The position numbers and the translations under genes were made by a program. DNA of 64,000 bases, taken from assembly GCA_913061415.1 (NCBI GenBank), contig CAJXUD010000012.1, forward strand, positions 53,858 through 117,857, given 5' to 3'. The stretch is from an uncultured Oleispira sp. GTDB lineage: Bacteria > Pseudomonadota > Gammaproteobacteria > Pseudomonadales > Oceanobacteraceae. Shown here piece by piece: positions 9,013 to 17,762 of the stretch (position 1 is its first letter; each line of letters begins with the position of its first letter). The notes under the pieces were generated by a model. The model was not told where the DNA came from, did no database searches, and saw nothing but the letters and a program-made list of their open reading frames with translations.

Positions 9013-9651
9013 ATGAAGTTACTCCTTGATTTTTTACCCATTGTTATCTTTTTCATCGTTTATAAGTTTGCGCCTGAGACGATTGATGCCATCAGCCCAT
9101 TCTTAAATGCCGATCAAATCCAACAGCTCAGCGATATGCCAGCGATGGTTTTAGCAACCGCCGTGCTCATTCCCGCAACGATGCTGCAAATTTTGTATAC
9201 CAAAATATCGACCGGCAAGGTCGAAACCATGCACTTAGTCACCCTTGCGCTTGTGGTAACGATGGGTGGGGCTACGGTGATATTACAAGATAAGACGTTT
9301 ATTCAATGGAAGCCGACCGTTGTTAATTGGTTGTTTGCTGCTGCATTCTTTGGCAGCCGTTTTATTGGCGATAAAACCATACTAGAACGTATGATGGGCC
9401 AAAACCTGACGCTACCCGCGAATGCTTGGAACAACTTAAATTATGCTTGGGTCGCATTTTTTACCTTTAGTGGTACCGCTAATCTGTACGTTGCTTATAA
9501 TTTCTCGGAAGATGTATGGGTAAACTTTAAATTATTCGGTTTATTAGGATTAACGATCCTCTTTATTATTGCCCAATCATTTTATTTATATCGATTCATG
9601 ACGCCAGAAGATGCAACGCAAGAGAGCTCAGAAAAAGGTGAGGAGAAATAA
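9013..9651 (+). CDS. yciB: Inner-membrane septation protein YciB (septation protein A)
   Basis: A 212-residue polytopic membrane protein. The start [19 protein letters not shown], the [15 protein letters not shown] segment and the loop with [20 protein letters not shown] are hallmarks of YciB. About five hydrophobic segments are visible. The C-terminal cytoplasmic tail ([15 protein letters not shown]) is charged and slightly longer than usual. YciB is linked to cell-envelope synthesis and septation through partners of the elongasome and divisome. Its stop overlaps the ribosome-binding region of yciI, so the two are coupled. Confidence 0.93.
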   Translation: MKLLLDFLPIVIFFIVYKFAPETIDAISPFLNADQIQQLSDMPAMVLATAVLIPATMLQILYTKISTGKVETMHLVTLALVVTMGGATVILQDKTFIQWKPTVVNWLFAAAFFGSRFIGDKTILERMMGQNLTLPANAWNNLNYAWVAFFTFSGTANLYVAYNFSEDVWVNFKLFGLLGLTILFIIAQSFYLYRFMTPEDATQESSEKGEEK

Positions 9652-9652
9652 T

Positions 9653-9952
9653 ATGTGGTACGCCATTATTAGCCAAGACGTAGAAAACAGCTTAGATAAA
9701 CGCCTATCCGTTCGTCCTGCACACCTTGAACGCTTAAAAGTACTTCAAGCAGAAGGTCGCTTACTGATCGCCGGGCCTCACCCGGCTATTGATAGCGAGG
9801 ATCCTGGCGCCGATGGTTTTACGGGCAGTTTAGTGGTTGCAGAATTCGACTCCCTTGTTGCCGCACAAGCATGGGCCGATGAAGATCCTTATATCGAAGC
9901 CGGTGTTTACCAGAGCGTCGTAGTAAAACCCTTTAAGAAAGTGCTACCTTAA
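9653..9952 (+). CDS. yciI: YciI-like protein
   Basis: A 99-residue protein of the YciI/YCII ferredoxin-like fold. It starts [14 protein letters not shown] and has the conserved [22 protein letters not shown] segment and [16 protein letters not shown], the putative His/Asp active site region of the family. The ATG at 9653, with aggaga just upstream, is preferred over an in-frame ATG at 9611 inside yciB. No reaction has been settled for this family. The yciB-yciI order is conserved in many gammaproteobacteria. Confidence 0.93.
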   Translation: MWYAIISQDVENSLDKRLSVRPAHLERLKVLQAEGRLLIAGPHPAIDSEDPGADGFTGSLVVAEFDSLVAAQAWADEDPYIEAGVYQSVVVKPFKKVLP

Positions 9953-10008
9953 CCGGCAGCATTGTCTGAACAAAACGAATTACATTAACGCATTACGATA
10001 AGATAGAC

Positions 10009-10695
10009 ATGAAAAAGGTGGTACCCGTGAAACAGTTATTTTGCATGCTTTTATTAACCCTACTGACTGCAACCAGTTACGCAGCCGTTGAAAAGCGCTA
10101 CGTTAGTGACAAGCTATGGCTGCAATTACGTTCAGGGCCTGGTGGTGAGTTTCGTATTTTAAAAGCACTCCCAAGTGGTGAGCATTTAATTTACCACGAG
10201 CAAACAGAAGATAAGAACTATACAAAAGTCACGACCGATAAAGGCGTAGAAGGCTGGGTTCTAACCCGCTATTTAGAAGATGAGCCGGTTGCCAAAGAAA
10301 AACTTATTTTGTCTCAGCGTGAATTGGTTAAGGTTAAAGCTGAATTAGACACTCTCAAGCAGCAAACCGAAACGCTGAGTGCAGAGAAGTCTTCCTTGTC
10401 GGGCGATCACTCTAGTTTGATCCGTGAAAAGAAATCGCTGGAAAAAGAATTGAAGCGTATTACTGACATTTCCGCAAACGCCTTGCAATTGGACAGCAAA
10501 AATACTCTGCTAACCAAGCGTAATAAAGAACTAGAGATTTTAGTAGACACATTAACCGCCGATAATACTCGTTTAAAAGATAATAAAGAGCGTACGTATT
10601 TAATCATTGGTGGTGGCTTAATTGTATTTGGTTTCGTGCTTGGTTTAGCCATACCCGCTATGCGTGGTGGCCGTAAATCTGCGGGCTGGTCTTAA
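10009..10695 (+). CDS. Periplasmic SH3-domain protein of the YgiM/TIGR04211 type
   Basis: A 228-residue protein with a Sec signal peptide (about 1-25, ending SYAA), a bacterial SH3 domain (about 27-95, with LWLQLRSGPGGEFRILKALP and EGWVLTRYL), a long Leu/Lys/Glu coiled coil (about 100-190) and a single C-terminal membrane segment (YLIIGGGLIVFGFVLGLAIP) followed by a short basic tail. This order is the signature of TIGR04211/YgiM proteins, thought to be envelope proteins anchored at the C-terminus. No enzyme activity is expected. The gene stands alone between yciI and the cyclophilin gene. Confidence 0.88.
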   Translation: MKKVVPVKQLFCMLLLTLLTATSYAAVEKRYVSDKLWLQLRSGPGGEFRILKALPSGEHLIYHEQTEDKNYTKVTTDKGVEGWVLTRYLEDEPVAKEKLILSQRELVKVKAELDTLKQQTETLSAEKSSLSGDHSSLIREKKSLEKELKRITDISANALQLDSKNTLLTKRNKELEILVDTLTADNTRLKDNKERTYLIIGGGLIVFGFVLGLAIPAMRGGRKSAGWS

Positions 10696-10738
10696 TACAG
10701 ACTTCCTGTTTAATATTCTTAAATCTAGAAGTTCACTC

Positions 10739-10780
10739 TAGATGCAGTAACTAGATGCATTAGTTAGATGCATTAGTTAG
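10739..10780 (+). repeat. Three 13-bp tandem repeats
   Basis: Units at 10739-10751, 10752-10764 and 10765-10777 read tagatgcagtaac, tagatgcattagt and tagatgcattagt, followed by a partial tag. They lie between the YgiM-like gene and the cyclophilin gene. They could be protein-binding iterons or simply slippage. Confidence 0.75.
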
Positions 10781-10781
10781 A

Positions 10782-10827
10782 AAGTGCATTGCTTTTTTCA
10801 CTTTAACCGTGACAAGGCAGTGCACTT
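10782..10827 (+). other. Inverted repeat upstream of ppiA
   Basis: Arms aagtgcattgc (10782-10792) and gcagtgcactt (10817-10827) pair over 11 bp with one G-U, around a 24-nt loop with a T-run. It may form the terminator region of the YgiM-like gene, although the T-run is inside the loop rather than after it. Confidence 0.5.
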
Positions 10828-10829
10828 AC

Positions 10830-10894
10830 TTCAGATCTCCATTATGATGTTTCTCAACAGTTAAACATTAATAATAAATCATCGGAGATCTGAA
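10830..10894 (+). promoter_or_regulatory. Leader hairpin masking the ppiA ribosome-binding site
   Basis: The arms ttcagatctcc (10830-10840) and ggagatctgaa (10884-10894) are perfect 11-bp complements; gatg and catc just inside can extend the stem. The right arm contains GGAG, the ribosome-binding site of ppiA (9 nt before its ATG). If the transcript starts upstream of 10830 the site would be paired, which suggests thermosensor-like or attenuation control. The pairing is seen directly; the regulation is inferred. Confidence 0.55.
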
Positions 10895-10896
10895 CA

Positions 10897-11517
10897 ATGC
10901 GCTCTATTAGCTTGGCTCTTGGCCTACTACTTTCCCTTTCTTTTTCTACTCAAGCCGACGTTAGTGCAACCCCTATCGCTGCTGCTGATGCAAAAAAACA
11001 AACCATCGAAAAAACCATTGATCTCGTGATTGATACCAGCATGGGTAAAATTGAAGTTGAACTCAACGCAGAGCTTGCTCCTATTTCTGTTGCTAACTTT
11101 ATGCAATACGTTGAAAGTGGTTTTTACAACGGCACCATTTTTCACCGCGTAATTAATAATTTTATGGTTCAAGGTGGTGGTTTTGACAAGTTTATGCAGA
11201 AGAAAACAACCTTACCTGCGATCAAAAACGAAGCCAAAAACGGGCTTAAAAATGATCGTGGTACTTTAGCGATGGCTCGTACTGGTATTGTTGATAGTGC
11301 GACTAGCCAATTCTTTATTAACCATAAAGATAATGACTTTTTAAATCACGGTGGCCGCGACTATGGTTATGCTGTTTTTGGTAAAGTCACCAAAGGTATG
11401 GACGTTGTCGATGCCATTGCTCGCGTTCAGACTAAGTCTGGCGATGTTCCGGTTAACCCTGTAGCCATCAAGAATATTCAGTTAAAAGAAGCGCCAGTGG
11501 CTATTCAGGCGCAGTAA
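10897..11517 (+). CDS. ppiA: Periplasmic peptidyl-prolyl cis-trans isomerase, cyclophilin type
   Basis: A 206-residue exported cyclophilin that speeds proline isomerisation in folding proteins. The signal peptide (about 1-20) is followed by a short linker and a bacterial cyclophilin domain from about residue 43: [22 protein letters not shown], the catalytic [13 protein letters not shown] (with the key Arg), the MARTG segment and [10 protein letters not shown]. Compared with E. coli PpiA it has extra residues at both ends. The start is fixed by GGAG 9 nt upstream. That ribosome site falls in a strong inverted repeat, so translation may be controlled. Confidence 0.92.
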   Translation: MRSISLALGLLLSLSFSTQADVSATPIAAADAKKQTIEKTIDLVIDTSMGKIEVELNAELAPISVANFMQYVESGFYNGTIFHRVINNFMVQGGGFDKFMQKKTTLPAIKNEAKNGLKNDRGTLAMARTGIVDSATSQFFINHKDNDFLNHGGRDYGYAVFGKVTKGMDVVDAIARVQTKSGDVPVNPVAIKNIQLKEAPVAIQAQ

Positions 11518-11723
11518 AAGCACATAGCCCGCACCCCGCACTTTGGCTATTAGACTATTAGAACACTAGGCTCAATGACAGATCCAGTTCACCCTTACTC
11601 ACATTTGTGTGCGTTAGGTCGTCATTAGAGCCTTTTTATCTCGCTATATTTCAATTAAACCTTATCTCCCATACCACTCTGTAAACGCTCAGGCTAAAAT
11701 AGCGACCTTATTTTTGTTCTGTC

Positions 11724-13838
11724 GTGAGCTGCCCGTTGAAAAAATCATCACCTACTTTTAGTAAGACTCCTTCAGCGTCTAATTCACATAAACCAGAAGG
11801 CGTGACTCAGGCCTCGCTTCGCCAAGCCAATCTTAACTGGGACGCCCAAGGCCAGCCCAAGTCTGAAGAATTTGATGATTTTTATTTCAATACCGACAGC
11901 GGCATCGACGAAAGTCGCTACGTATTTATTAACCCAAGTAAGCTGACACAAAGATGGCAACAGCATAATGGCACTTTTACCGTATTAGAAACGGGCTTCG
12001 GTACGGGTCTTAATTTTATTTTAACCTGGTTTGAGTGGATTAATTTTCAGCGCAGCAAATCCTCACCTCTACAAAAGGAGCAGGCTAGTAATCACTTACA
12101 TTTTATAAGCATCGAAAAATTCCCTTTAGACAAAGCCCAAATAGCCCAAGCCTTGGCCTTGTTTCCTCAATTAAGTGATTTAACCGAGCAGCTCATTGCA
12201 GAATACCCCTTGCTCATTAAAGGTTTTCATAGCTTGCAGTTTAAAGATCAAAACTTAACTCTGACCTTAATTTTTGATGATGTAGGCGCTGCTTTACCCC
12301 AACTTAATGGCCCCGTAGATGCTTGGTATTTAGATGGCTTTGCTCCCGCTAAAAACCCAGACATGTGGACCGATTCTCTCTACTCTTCTATGGCGCGTTT
12401 AAGCTGTGAAAAGACCAGCCTCGCCACCTTCACGGCGGCGGGCGATGTACGCCGCGGATTAACAGCATCAGGGTTTAAACTGCAAAAAGTTACCGGCTTT
12501 GGCATGAAGCGTGAAATGATGCATGGCACCTTTATTCAAAGTCAGGGGCCACTAGAGAATCCGTTGAACCACATCAAGCCTTGGCTAAAACCCGCTGCCA
12601 AGCCAGTTGAACACATTGCGATTATTGGGGCGGGCATCGCTGGCTGCACCACCGCTTATGCGCTGGCAAGACGCGGCATAAAAGTCACGATTATTGATCA
12701 ACACGGTATCGCTACCGAAGCTTCAGGCAATCCTCAAGGAGCCATGTACGCCAAGCTAGCCGCCGGAGAAGCAACCCATAGCGATATTTATGTGCAAGGT
12801 TACCTACAGTCATTACGTTGGCTGTATCAACAACTTGAGCCAGGAGATGGCTGGGATAATTGTGGCTTAATTCAATTAGCGAGCACCGAGAAAGAAGCCA
12901 AGCGCCAGCAAAAGTTTATTGAAAATACTCACTATCCTAAACAGCTGCTGCACAGCTTAAGCCGCGAAGAAGCGTCTGATATTAGTGGATTAACGATGAA
13001 CAATGGGGGCTTATTTTTCCCTGAAGCGGGCTGGGTTAGCCCTCTGCGACTCTGCCAGCAATTGGTAAAACATCCGCTAATTTCAGTCGAGAAAAAGGCC
13101 ATTACTTCATTGGTTAAACAAGGGGATCATTGGTTGCTGACTGATGATTCTGCCTCTGGTGCTTCCGACAGCGACAATCGCCAATATAGCCATGTCATTA
13201 TTGCCTGTGCCAACCAAAGCCAAAAGCTACTGCCTCATTGTTACCTTCCGACAAAATCGATACGGGGTCAGCTTACTTACTTAGATAAGCAGGAAGGCGA
13301 TAAAAGAGGTATCCATCTAAAAACTGTTTTATGCGGAAAAGGCTATATCGCCCCTGCTGAGAATGGAAAGTACTGCTTAGGCGCTAGCTACAACATTAAA
13401 GATGATGAAACGGCATTACGCCTTAAAGACCAGCAAAAGAACTTTGACTACCTTGAGGACTTTGGGGAAGAATTTAAGCAACTGCATCAAACATTGAAGT
13501 CTACGGAAAGCTTGCTGCCTGGGCGTACAGGATTTCGCTGCACAACCCCAGATTATTTACCCATGGCAGGCCCACTCATGGATGATGATGCGTTTGATAA
13601 GGACTTCACCGCTATCCGTAAGAATCTGGCTCGCTACCCTAGACAAGCGGCCAAGTTTCATTCTGGACTGTATTTAAACATTGGTCATGGGTCACGGGGG
13701 TTAACCTCTGCACCATTATGTGCTGAGCTTATTGCGGCGTATATTTGCGAAGAGAATTTTCCATTAGCAAAAGATCATGCAGAAGCCTTACTCCCTGCGC
13801 GTTTTTACATCAGAGAGATGGTGAGAAATAAGCGCTAA
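11724..13838 (+). CDS. mnmC: Bifunctional tRNA mnm5U34 methyltransferase/FAD oxidoreductase MnmC
   Basis: A 704-residue fusion that completes the 5-methylaminomethyl group on wobble uridine 34 of several tRNAs. The N-terminal MnmC2 methyltransferase half (about 25-270) has FDDFYFNTDSGIDESRYVF, the SAM loop LETGFGTGLNF and the YLDGFAPAKNPDMW motif. The C-terminal MnmC1 oxidase half starts with the FAD-binding IIGAGIAGCTTAYALARRG at about residue 299 and ends with GHGSRGLTSAPLCAELIA. The assigned start is GTG at 11724; no ATG precedes the conserved region, so the true start is a little uncertain. The last codons overlap the convergent small gene by 4 bp. Confidence 0.94.
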   Translation: MSCPLKKSSPTFSKTPSASNSHKPEGVTQASLRQANLNWDAQGQPKSEEFDDFYFNTDSGIDESRYVFINPSKLTQRWQQHNGTFTVLETGFGTGLNFILTWFEWINFQRSKSSPLQKEQASNHLHFISIEKFPLDKAQIAQALALFPQLSDLTEQLIAEYPLLIKGFHSLQFKDQNLTLTLIFDDVGAALPQLNGPVDAWYLDGFAPAKNPDMWTDSLYSSMARLSCEKTSLATFTAAGDVRRGLTASGFKLQKVTGFGMKREMMHGTFIQSQGPLENPLNHIKPWLKPAAKPVEHIAIIGAGIAGCTTAYALARRGIKVTIIDQHGIATEASGNPQGAMYAKLAAGEATHSDIYVQGYLQSLRWLYQQLEPGDGWDNCGLIQLASTEKEAKRQQKFIENTHYPKQLLHSLSREEASDISGLTMNNGGLFFPEAGWVSPLRLCQQLVKHPLISVEKKAITSLVKQGDHWLLTDDSASGASDSDNRQYSHVIIACANQSQKLLPHCYLPTKSIRGQLTYLDKQEGDKRGIHLKTVLCGKGYIAPAENGKYCLGASYNIKDDETALRLKDQQKNFDYLEDFGEEFKQLHQTLKSTESLLPGRTGFRCTTPDYLPMAGPLMDDDAFDKDFTAIRKNLARYPRQAAKFHSGLYLNIGHGSRGLTSAPLCAELIAAYICEENFPLAKDHAEALLPARFYIREMVRNKR

Positions 13839-14044
13839 GCCATATTCTTTTTATGCGGTTCATTATCTGTGGGCGTAATACTGTGCATCATACTGCGCTT
13901 TGAACGTACACGAATTGCACGCATTTCTTCTTGCAGCAATTTACACTGAGCGCGCACTAGCGCTAACTCAGTTTGCATTTGATCGATATTGACTAGCGCA
14001 GAAGAGAGTGTGCGCTTTAAACGCTGACGTGAGATGTCATTCAT
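13835..14044 (-). CDS. Small coiled-coil protein, function unknown
   Basis: A 69-residue protein starting MNDISRQRLKRTLSS. A central heptad-like stretch (ALVNIDQMQTELALVRAQCK) predicts a short coiled coil and the C-terminus is basic. I chose the ATG at 14044 because a good purine-rich ribosome site (gaaggggg) precedes it; an upstream in-frame start at 14059 would sit within that site. It overlaps the stop of mnmC by 4 bp in convergent orientation and follows the YheU gene. I do not recognise the family. Confidence 0.65.
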   Translation of the reverse strand: MNDISRQRLKRTLSSALVNIDQMQTELALVRAQCKLLQEEMRAIRVRSKRSMMHSITPTDNEPHKKNMA

Positions 14045-14080
14045 ACAACCCCCTTCCATTTCTTAGATTTAAACCGCAGA

Positions 14081-14356
14081 TTAGGATGTTTTCCAATCTC
14101 GTCTACTAACAATTTGGCAGCTTTGGTTAATGGGGTCAAATAATAGGGTTAAATGACCGGCTTTTAATTGTTCTTTAACCTGAGAAATCTTATCTTCTAA
14201 GCTGTATTCAAACTCACCATAATCGGTGCCATCACGGCTGACAAACTCGCCAATGATCCCTGCCAAAGCATCTTCAGATAATCCTTGATATGGAATTTCA
14301 ATAACTCCGGCTTCTTCATCATCGTATTCGGGTGGCGCATTATGAAAATCAGACAT
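14081..14356 (-). CDS. YheU family protein
   Basis: A 91-residue protein whose core (IEIPYQGLSEDALAGIIGEF, then SRDGTDYGEFEYSLEDKI and VKEQLKAGHLTLLFD) matches YheU: a proline-aromatic start, a GTDYG motif and a final strand. YheU proteins are small cytosolic proteins of unknown function. This copy has an extra acidic N-terminus of about 18 residues (MSDFHNAPPEYDDEEAGV). It is followed by the small coiled-coil gene on the same strand (36 bp gap). Confidence 0.88.
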   Translation of the reverse strand: MSDFHNAPPEYDDEEAGVIEIPYQGLSEDALAGIIGEFVSRDGTDYGEFEYSLEDKISQVKEQLKAGHLTLLFDPINQSCQIVSRRDWKTS

Positions 14357-14437
14357 GGTTGCCCTTATGAGTCGTATACGGAAAGGTATTTTAAACGGCG
14401 CGGTTTCAACGCGCGTGATGAGCGATGAATAAACGTG

Positions 14438-14890
14438 CTATCGACGGTGAGAGAAGTTAGATTCTCGTTCCCACTCGCACACCATTTTTAACTCACTATC
14501 GTGAGGGTTATGGCCTGTCTCGGAGCTTTCCCAAGAGAAGGTATGCTTGCCCGACAGTTCAGTTTCAAGGTGCACGGTCGCACTCGACCAATACATAGAG
14601 CGTAACATCGCTTCAAAACGACTGATCCAACGCTCCCATTCGTATTCAATAGAGTTATACGACGCAGCAAAGTGTATGAGTTGCGTATGATAAGTACCAG
14701 AAAACACGTCTGGGCCTGGCATAGAAAACATTTCACGGGATAGAAAAGGCCAGTCGTCATCTAGGCTAGAAGGCAGTTCCTGAATGGCCGACCAGTTCGT
14801 CCGGCGACGACGATACGCTTCAAGCTCTCCCCCTGCAGGGATATCTCGAATAATGCCGTAAACTATCGATTCTTGATCATAAGATGACAT
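14438..14890 (-). CDS. Conserved-looking protein of unknown function
   Basis: A 150-residue soluble protein, unusually rich in Trp, Tyr, Ser and Glu. Landmarks are GIIRDIPAGGELEAYRRRR, FLSREMFSMPGPDVFSGTYH, EYEWERWISRFEAMLRSMYW and a closing MVCEWERES. There is no signal peptide, membrane segment or metal motif. I do not recognise the family. Its coding character is supported by an intact frame, a start spaced from its neighbours and a sensible amino acid mix; a second minus-strand frame inside it looks like a shadow. It lies between yheU and an MFS permease gene. Confidence 0.6.
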   Translation of the reverse strand: MSSYDQESIVYGIIRDIPAGGELEAYRRRRTNWSAIQELPSSLDDDWPFLSREMFSMPGPDVFSGTYHTQLIHFAASYNSIEYEWERWISRFEAMLRSMYWSSATVHLETELSGKHTFSWESSETGHNPHDSELKMVCEWERESNFSHRR

Positions 14891-15102
14891 GGCTAAAGAA
14901 CCACCTAAAACATGAAATTATGTAAGCGAATCAGCATCATAAGTTATTTCAGTGGAATAAAAAATGCCGACTGATTAAATAATATCGTTAAATATTATTA
15001 ATGAGCCGGCCAAGGGACCTAATCACTATGAAAACTGTTCAAAAGATACTCACAATGTAAGCAATCGCTCTTTTAAAACATGATGTTAGTTATGACAAGT
15101 AC

Positions 15103-16365
15103 CTAGCGAGAACGTTCAAATATTTTCTTCGGCAAACCATAAAATGCAATAACCGCCGCTATCAATGCAATGGCTGCGGCACTTATAAACACAAACTGAG
15201 AGCCTTGAATTGCCCAAGTTACTCCAGCTAAATAAGCCCCCAATGCGCCCCCTAAGCCAAACCCTAGCCCACTATAAAGTGCTTGCCCTTTTAAGCGCTG
15301 CTTGCCAGGAAAAAAGAGACCGATATAACTAATGGAAACAACATGCAATAACGCAAAACTAAAAGCATGCAGGCATTGTGCAAAAATCAACAAGGTTAGA
15401 TTACTGGCAAAATAAGCCGTAATCGCCCAGCGCACAGCCGTAAGCAATAACGACAGTATTACCAGTTCTCGCCATGACCAGCGGCGCATGAAAAAGGATA
15501 TTTTCCAAAACAGCACAATCTCCGCGAGCACGCCTAAAGACCACAATAAACCAATCATGCTATTGCTGTAGTCAAATTGCTGCAGGTGCATGGTGAAAAA
15601 TACGTAATAAGGACCGTGGGTTATTTGCAACAGGACATTGATGATTAAAAAACTATACAGCCCAATCTTAAGTCGACGGTTTTTATCTTGCTGCTCGGGT
15701 GTATTTCGTTGTGCGATTGCCGTTTCATTTTTGGCGTCTTGATGGCTCTCAACCTCTTGGCCGCTCTCAATTGCTTGGTCATTCACAATCTCAGGGGCGC
15801 TGGCTGTTTTTAAGTCTGGAGCCGGTATCAAAACCAAACTATTCAGTACAATAAGCGCCATAATCCCCAGCATAATTGCCGGTAAATTTTCGATGCTGAT
15901 GTAATCAAACGCCCAACCTAATACTGTCACCACAATGATAAATCCTGTGGAACCCCAGAGCAGCATGTTGCTATAAATACTAACGTTATCCTTAATATGA
16001 TTCAGAGTCAGTGTTTCGTACTGAGGCAAAATTGCCGACCAGAAAAAACCATAAATAAGCATAATGACCGCATAATGCCAAAACTCAGTCGCCCAATAAA
16101 AAGCGACAAAGCTCAACGTCATTAATACCCCGCCCAAGCGCATCAGCTGAATAGGTGCGATGATGTGTTCAATAGAATAACTTAAGCTCGCCCAAATATT
16201 GGGCGCCACAATACGCACCGCGCTAAATAACGCCAATAGCAGTCCGATATCCGCAGCACTGAATGAACGGTGCTGAAGGTAAATCCCCCAGAACGGAACA
16301 ATGCAGCCGATTAAGGCAAAGTACAGTCCGTAAAATCCAGACAAACGCCAATACGGCACAGGCAT
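15103..16365 (-). CDS. MFS permease of the HcaT/3-phenylpropionate transporter-like group
   Basis: A 420-residue protein with about 12 membrane segments. The opening YWRLSGFYGLYFALIGCIVP, the loop FSAADIGLLLALFSAVRIVAP and the segment FFWSAILPQYETLTLNHI match the HcaT-like MFS_1-like family. The central cytoplasmic loop (about 200-240) is long and charged (ESHQDAKNETAIAQRNTPE) as in other 6+6 permeases. I chose the ATG at 16365, which starts MPVPYWRL, over an upstream in-frame ATG at 16422 that adds a hydrophobic but poorly conserved stretch. The substrate is not known. It follows aroC on the same strand. Confidence 0.85.
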   Translation of the reverse strand: MPVPYWRLSGFYGLYFALIGCIVPFWGIYLQHRSFSAADIGLLLALFSAVRIVAPNIWASLSYSIEHIIAPIQLMRLGGVLMTLSFVAFYWATEFWHYAVIMLIYGFFWSAILPQYETLTLNHIKDNVSIYSNMLLWGSTGFIIVVTVLGWAFDYISIENLPAIMLGIMALIVLNSLVLIPAPDLKTASAPEIVNDQAIESGQEVESHQDAKNETAIAQRNTPEQQDKNRRLKIGLYSFLIINVLLQITHGPYYVFFTMHLQQFDYSNSMIGLLWSLGVLAEIVLFWKISFFMRRWSWRELVILSLLLTAVRWAITAYFASNLTLLIFAQCLHAFSFALLHVVSISYIGLFFPGKQRLKGQALYSGLGFGLGGALGAYLAGVTWAIQGSQFVFISAAAIALIAAVIAFYGLPKKIFERSR

Positions 16366-16467
16366 AGTTTTTCTCTTAGGAAGATAAAAAAGAAGATAAA
16401 GCGAGGCTAGGCCCATGAACATGAGCCTAGCTTAGAATATTAATACATCAGGAAGAGGCAGATTATG

Positions 16468-17571
16468 CTACTCAGCCTGACCTTTAATAATAGGCGTATC
16501 ACACACGACGTCGGCATTCTGACCGCGGTTGCGTAAGAAGTGATCCATCAATACGATGGCCAACATAGCTTCAGCGATTGGCGTTGCGCGAATACCCACA
16601 CACGGATCATGACGGCCTTTAGTAATCACTTCAATCGGCTCGCCCGCGCTATTAATGGAACGACCTGGAAGCGCCATGCTCGATGTTGGCTTTAAGGCGA
16701 TATGAGCAATAATGTCTTGACCCGTACTGATACCACCGACGATGCCGCCCGAGTGATTGGCCAAGAATCCTTCTGGAGTCATTTCATCGCGGTGCTCTGT
16801 GCCTTTTTGGGCAACACAATCAAAGCCATCACCGATTTCAACGCCTTTTACTGCATTGATGCTCATAAGTGCATGAGCGATTTCAGCATCTAAACGATCA
16901 AAAATGGGTTCGCCAAGACCCGGTTTTAAGCCTGTCGCTGTCACACTGATTTTTGCACCAACGGAGTTACATTCTTTGCGCAATGCTTCCATGTAAGTTT
17001 CCATTTCTGGCACTTTAGATGCATCGGGGCAGAAGAATGGGTTATTGCGTACTTCATTCCAATCGAAGTTAGCTTCATCAATCTTGATCGGGCCAAGTTG
17101 AGATAAATAGCCACGAACCTCAATGCCTTTAGACAATAAGAATTTCTTCGCAACCGCACCGGCGGCAACACGCATGGCTGTTTCACGCGCTGAAGAACGA
17201 CCACCACCGCGATAATCACGGAAACCGTATTTATGGGTGTAAGCGTAATCGGCGTGCGCCGGACGGAAGGTATCGGCAATGTTGGAGTAATCTTTTGAAC
17301 GCTGATCGGTATTTTCAATGATCATACCAATTGGCGTACCGGTGGTTTTACCTTCAAATACACCGGATAAAATTTTCACTTGGTCAGGTTCGCGACGCTG
17401 AGTCGTAAACTTAGACGTACCCGGTTTACGCAAGTCTAAATCGTGCTGCAAATCCGCTTCGCACAATTCGATTCCTGGAGGACAACCATCAACAATACAG
17501 CCTAATGCGATACCGTGACTTTCACCAAAGGTGGTAACGGTGAAACTTTTACCAAATGTATTACCCGACAT
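16468..17571 (-). CDS. aroC: Chorismate synthase
   Basis: The last enzyme of the shikimate pathway, converting EPSP to chorismate with reduced FMN. The 367-residue sequence has all family signatures: [19 protein letters not shown], the [19 protein letters not shown] motif and the C-terminal [18 protein letters not shown]. It follows prmB by 190 bp, the classic prmB-aroC neighbourhood of gammaproteobacteria. A 20-bp palindrome sits in the gap between them. Confidence 0.97.
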   Translation of the reverse strand: MSGNTFGKSFTVTTFGESHGIALGCIVDGCPPGIELCEADLQHDLDLRKPGTSKFTTQRREPDQVKILSGVFEGKTTGTPIGMIIENTDQRSKDYSNIADTFRPAHADYAYTHKYGFRDYRGGGRSSARETAMRVAAGAVAKKFLLSKGIEVRGYLSQLGPIKIDEANFDWNEVRNNPFFCPDASKVPEMETYMEALRKECNSVGAKISVTATGLKPGLGEPIFDRLDAEIAHALMSINAVKGVEIGDGFDCVAQKGTEHRDEMTPEGFLANHSGGIVGGISTGQDIIAHIALKPTSSMALPGRSINSAGEPIEVITKGRHDPCVGIRATPIAEAMLAIVLMDHFLRNRGQNADVVCDTPIIKGQAE

Positions 17572-17659
17572 ATTTTTGTCCGTTTTAAATTTTTAATTAA
17601 CAGCTTAGCATTGGGTACTTATTCCGCAAAACGGCGTAAATACCTCCCTGTAGCCTTAA

Positions 17660-17679
17660 CTAAAACATCCATGTTTTAG
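17660..17679. other. 20-bp palindrome between prmB and aroC
   Basis: ctaaaacat, a two-base centre cc, then atgttttag: nine perfect base pairs on each side. There is no T-run on either side, so it is not a terminator. It lies about 90 bp before the aroC start and could be an operator for a dimeric regulator, or a simple RNA hairpin. Confidence 0.45.
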
Positions 17680-17762
17680 ATATTTGCTCCACAATCACCC
17701 AACACTAGATTGTTTGATACAATTATTTTGATTCTACAAAGCTATTCTTTAAAAAGTATTCT

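Noticed and set aside
14488..14760. Second minus-strand frame inside the 14438-14890 gene
   Set aside because: It overlaps completely, has poor composition and no ribosome site; it is a shadow frame.
14976..15000. AT-only inverted repeat (aataatat/atattatt)
   Set aside because: Low complexity; expected by chance in an AT-rich spacer.
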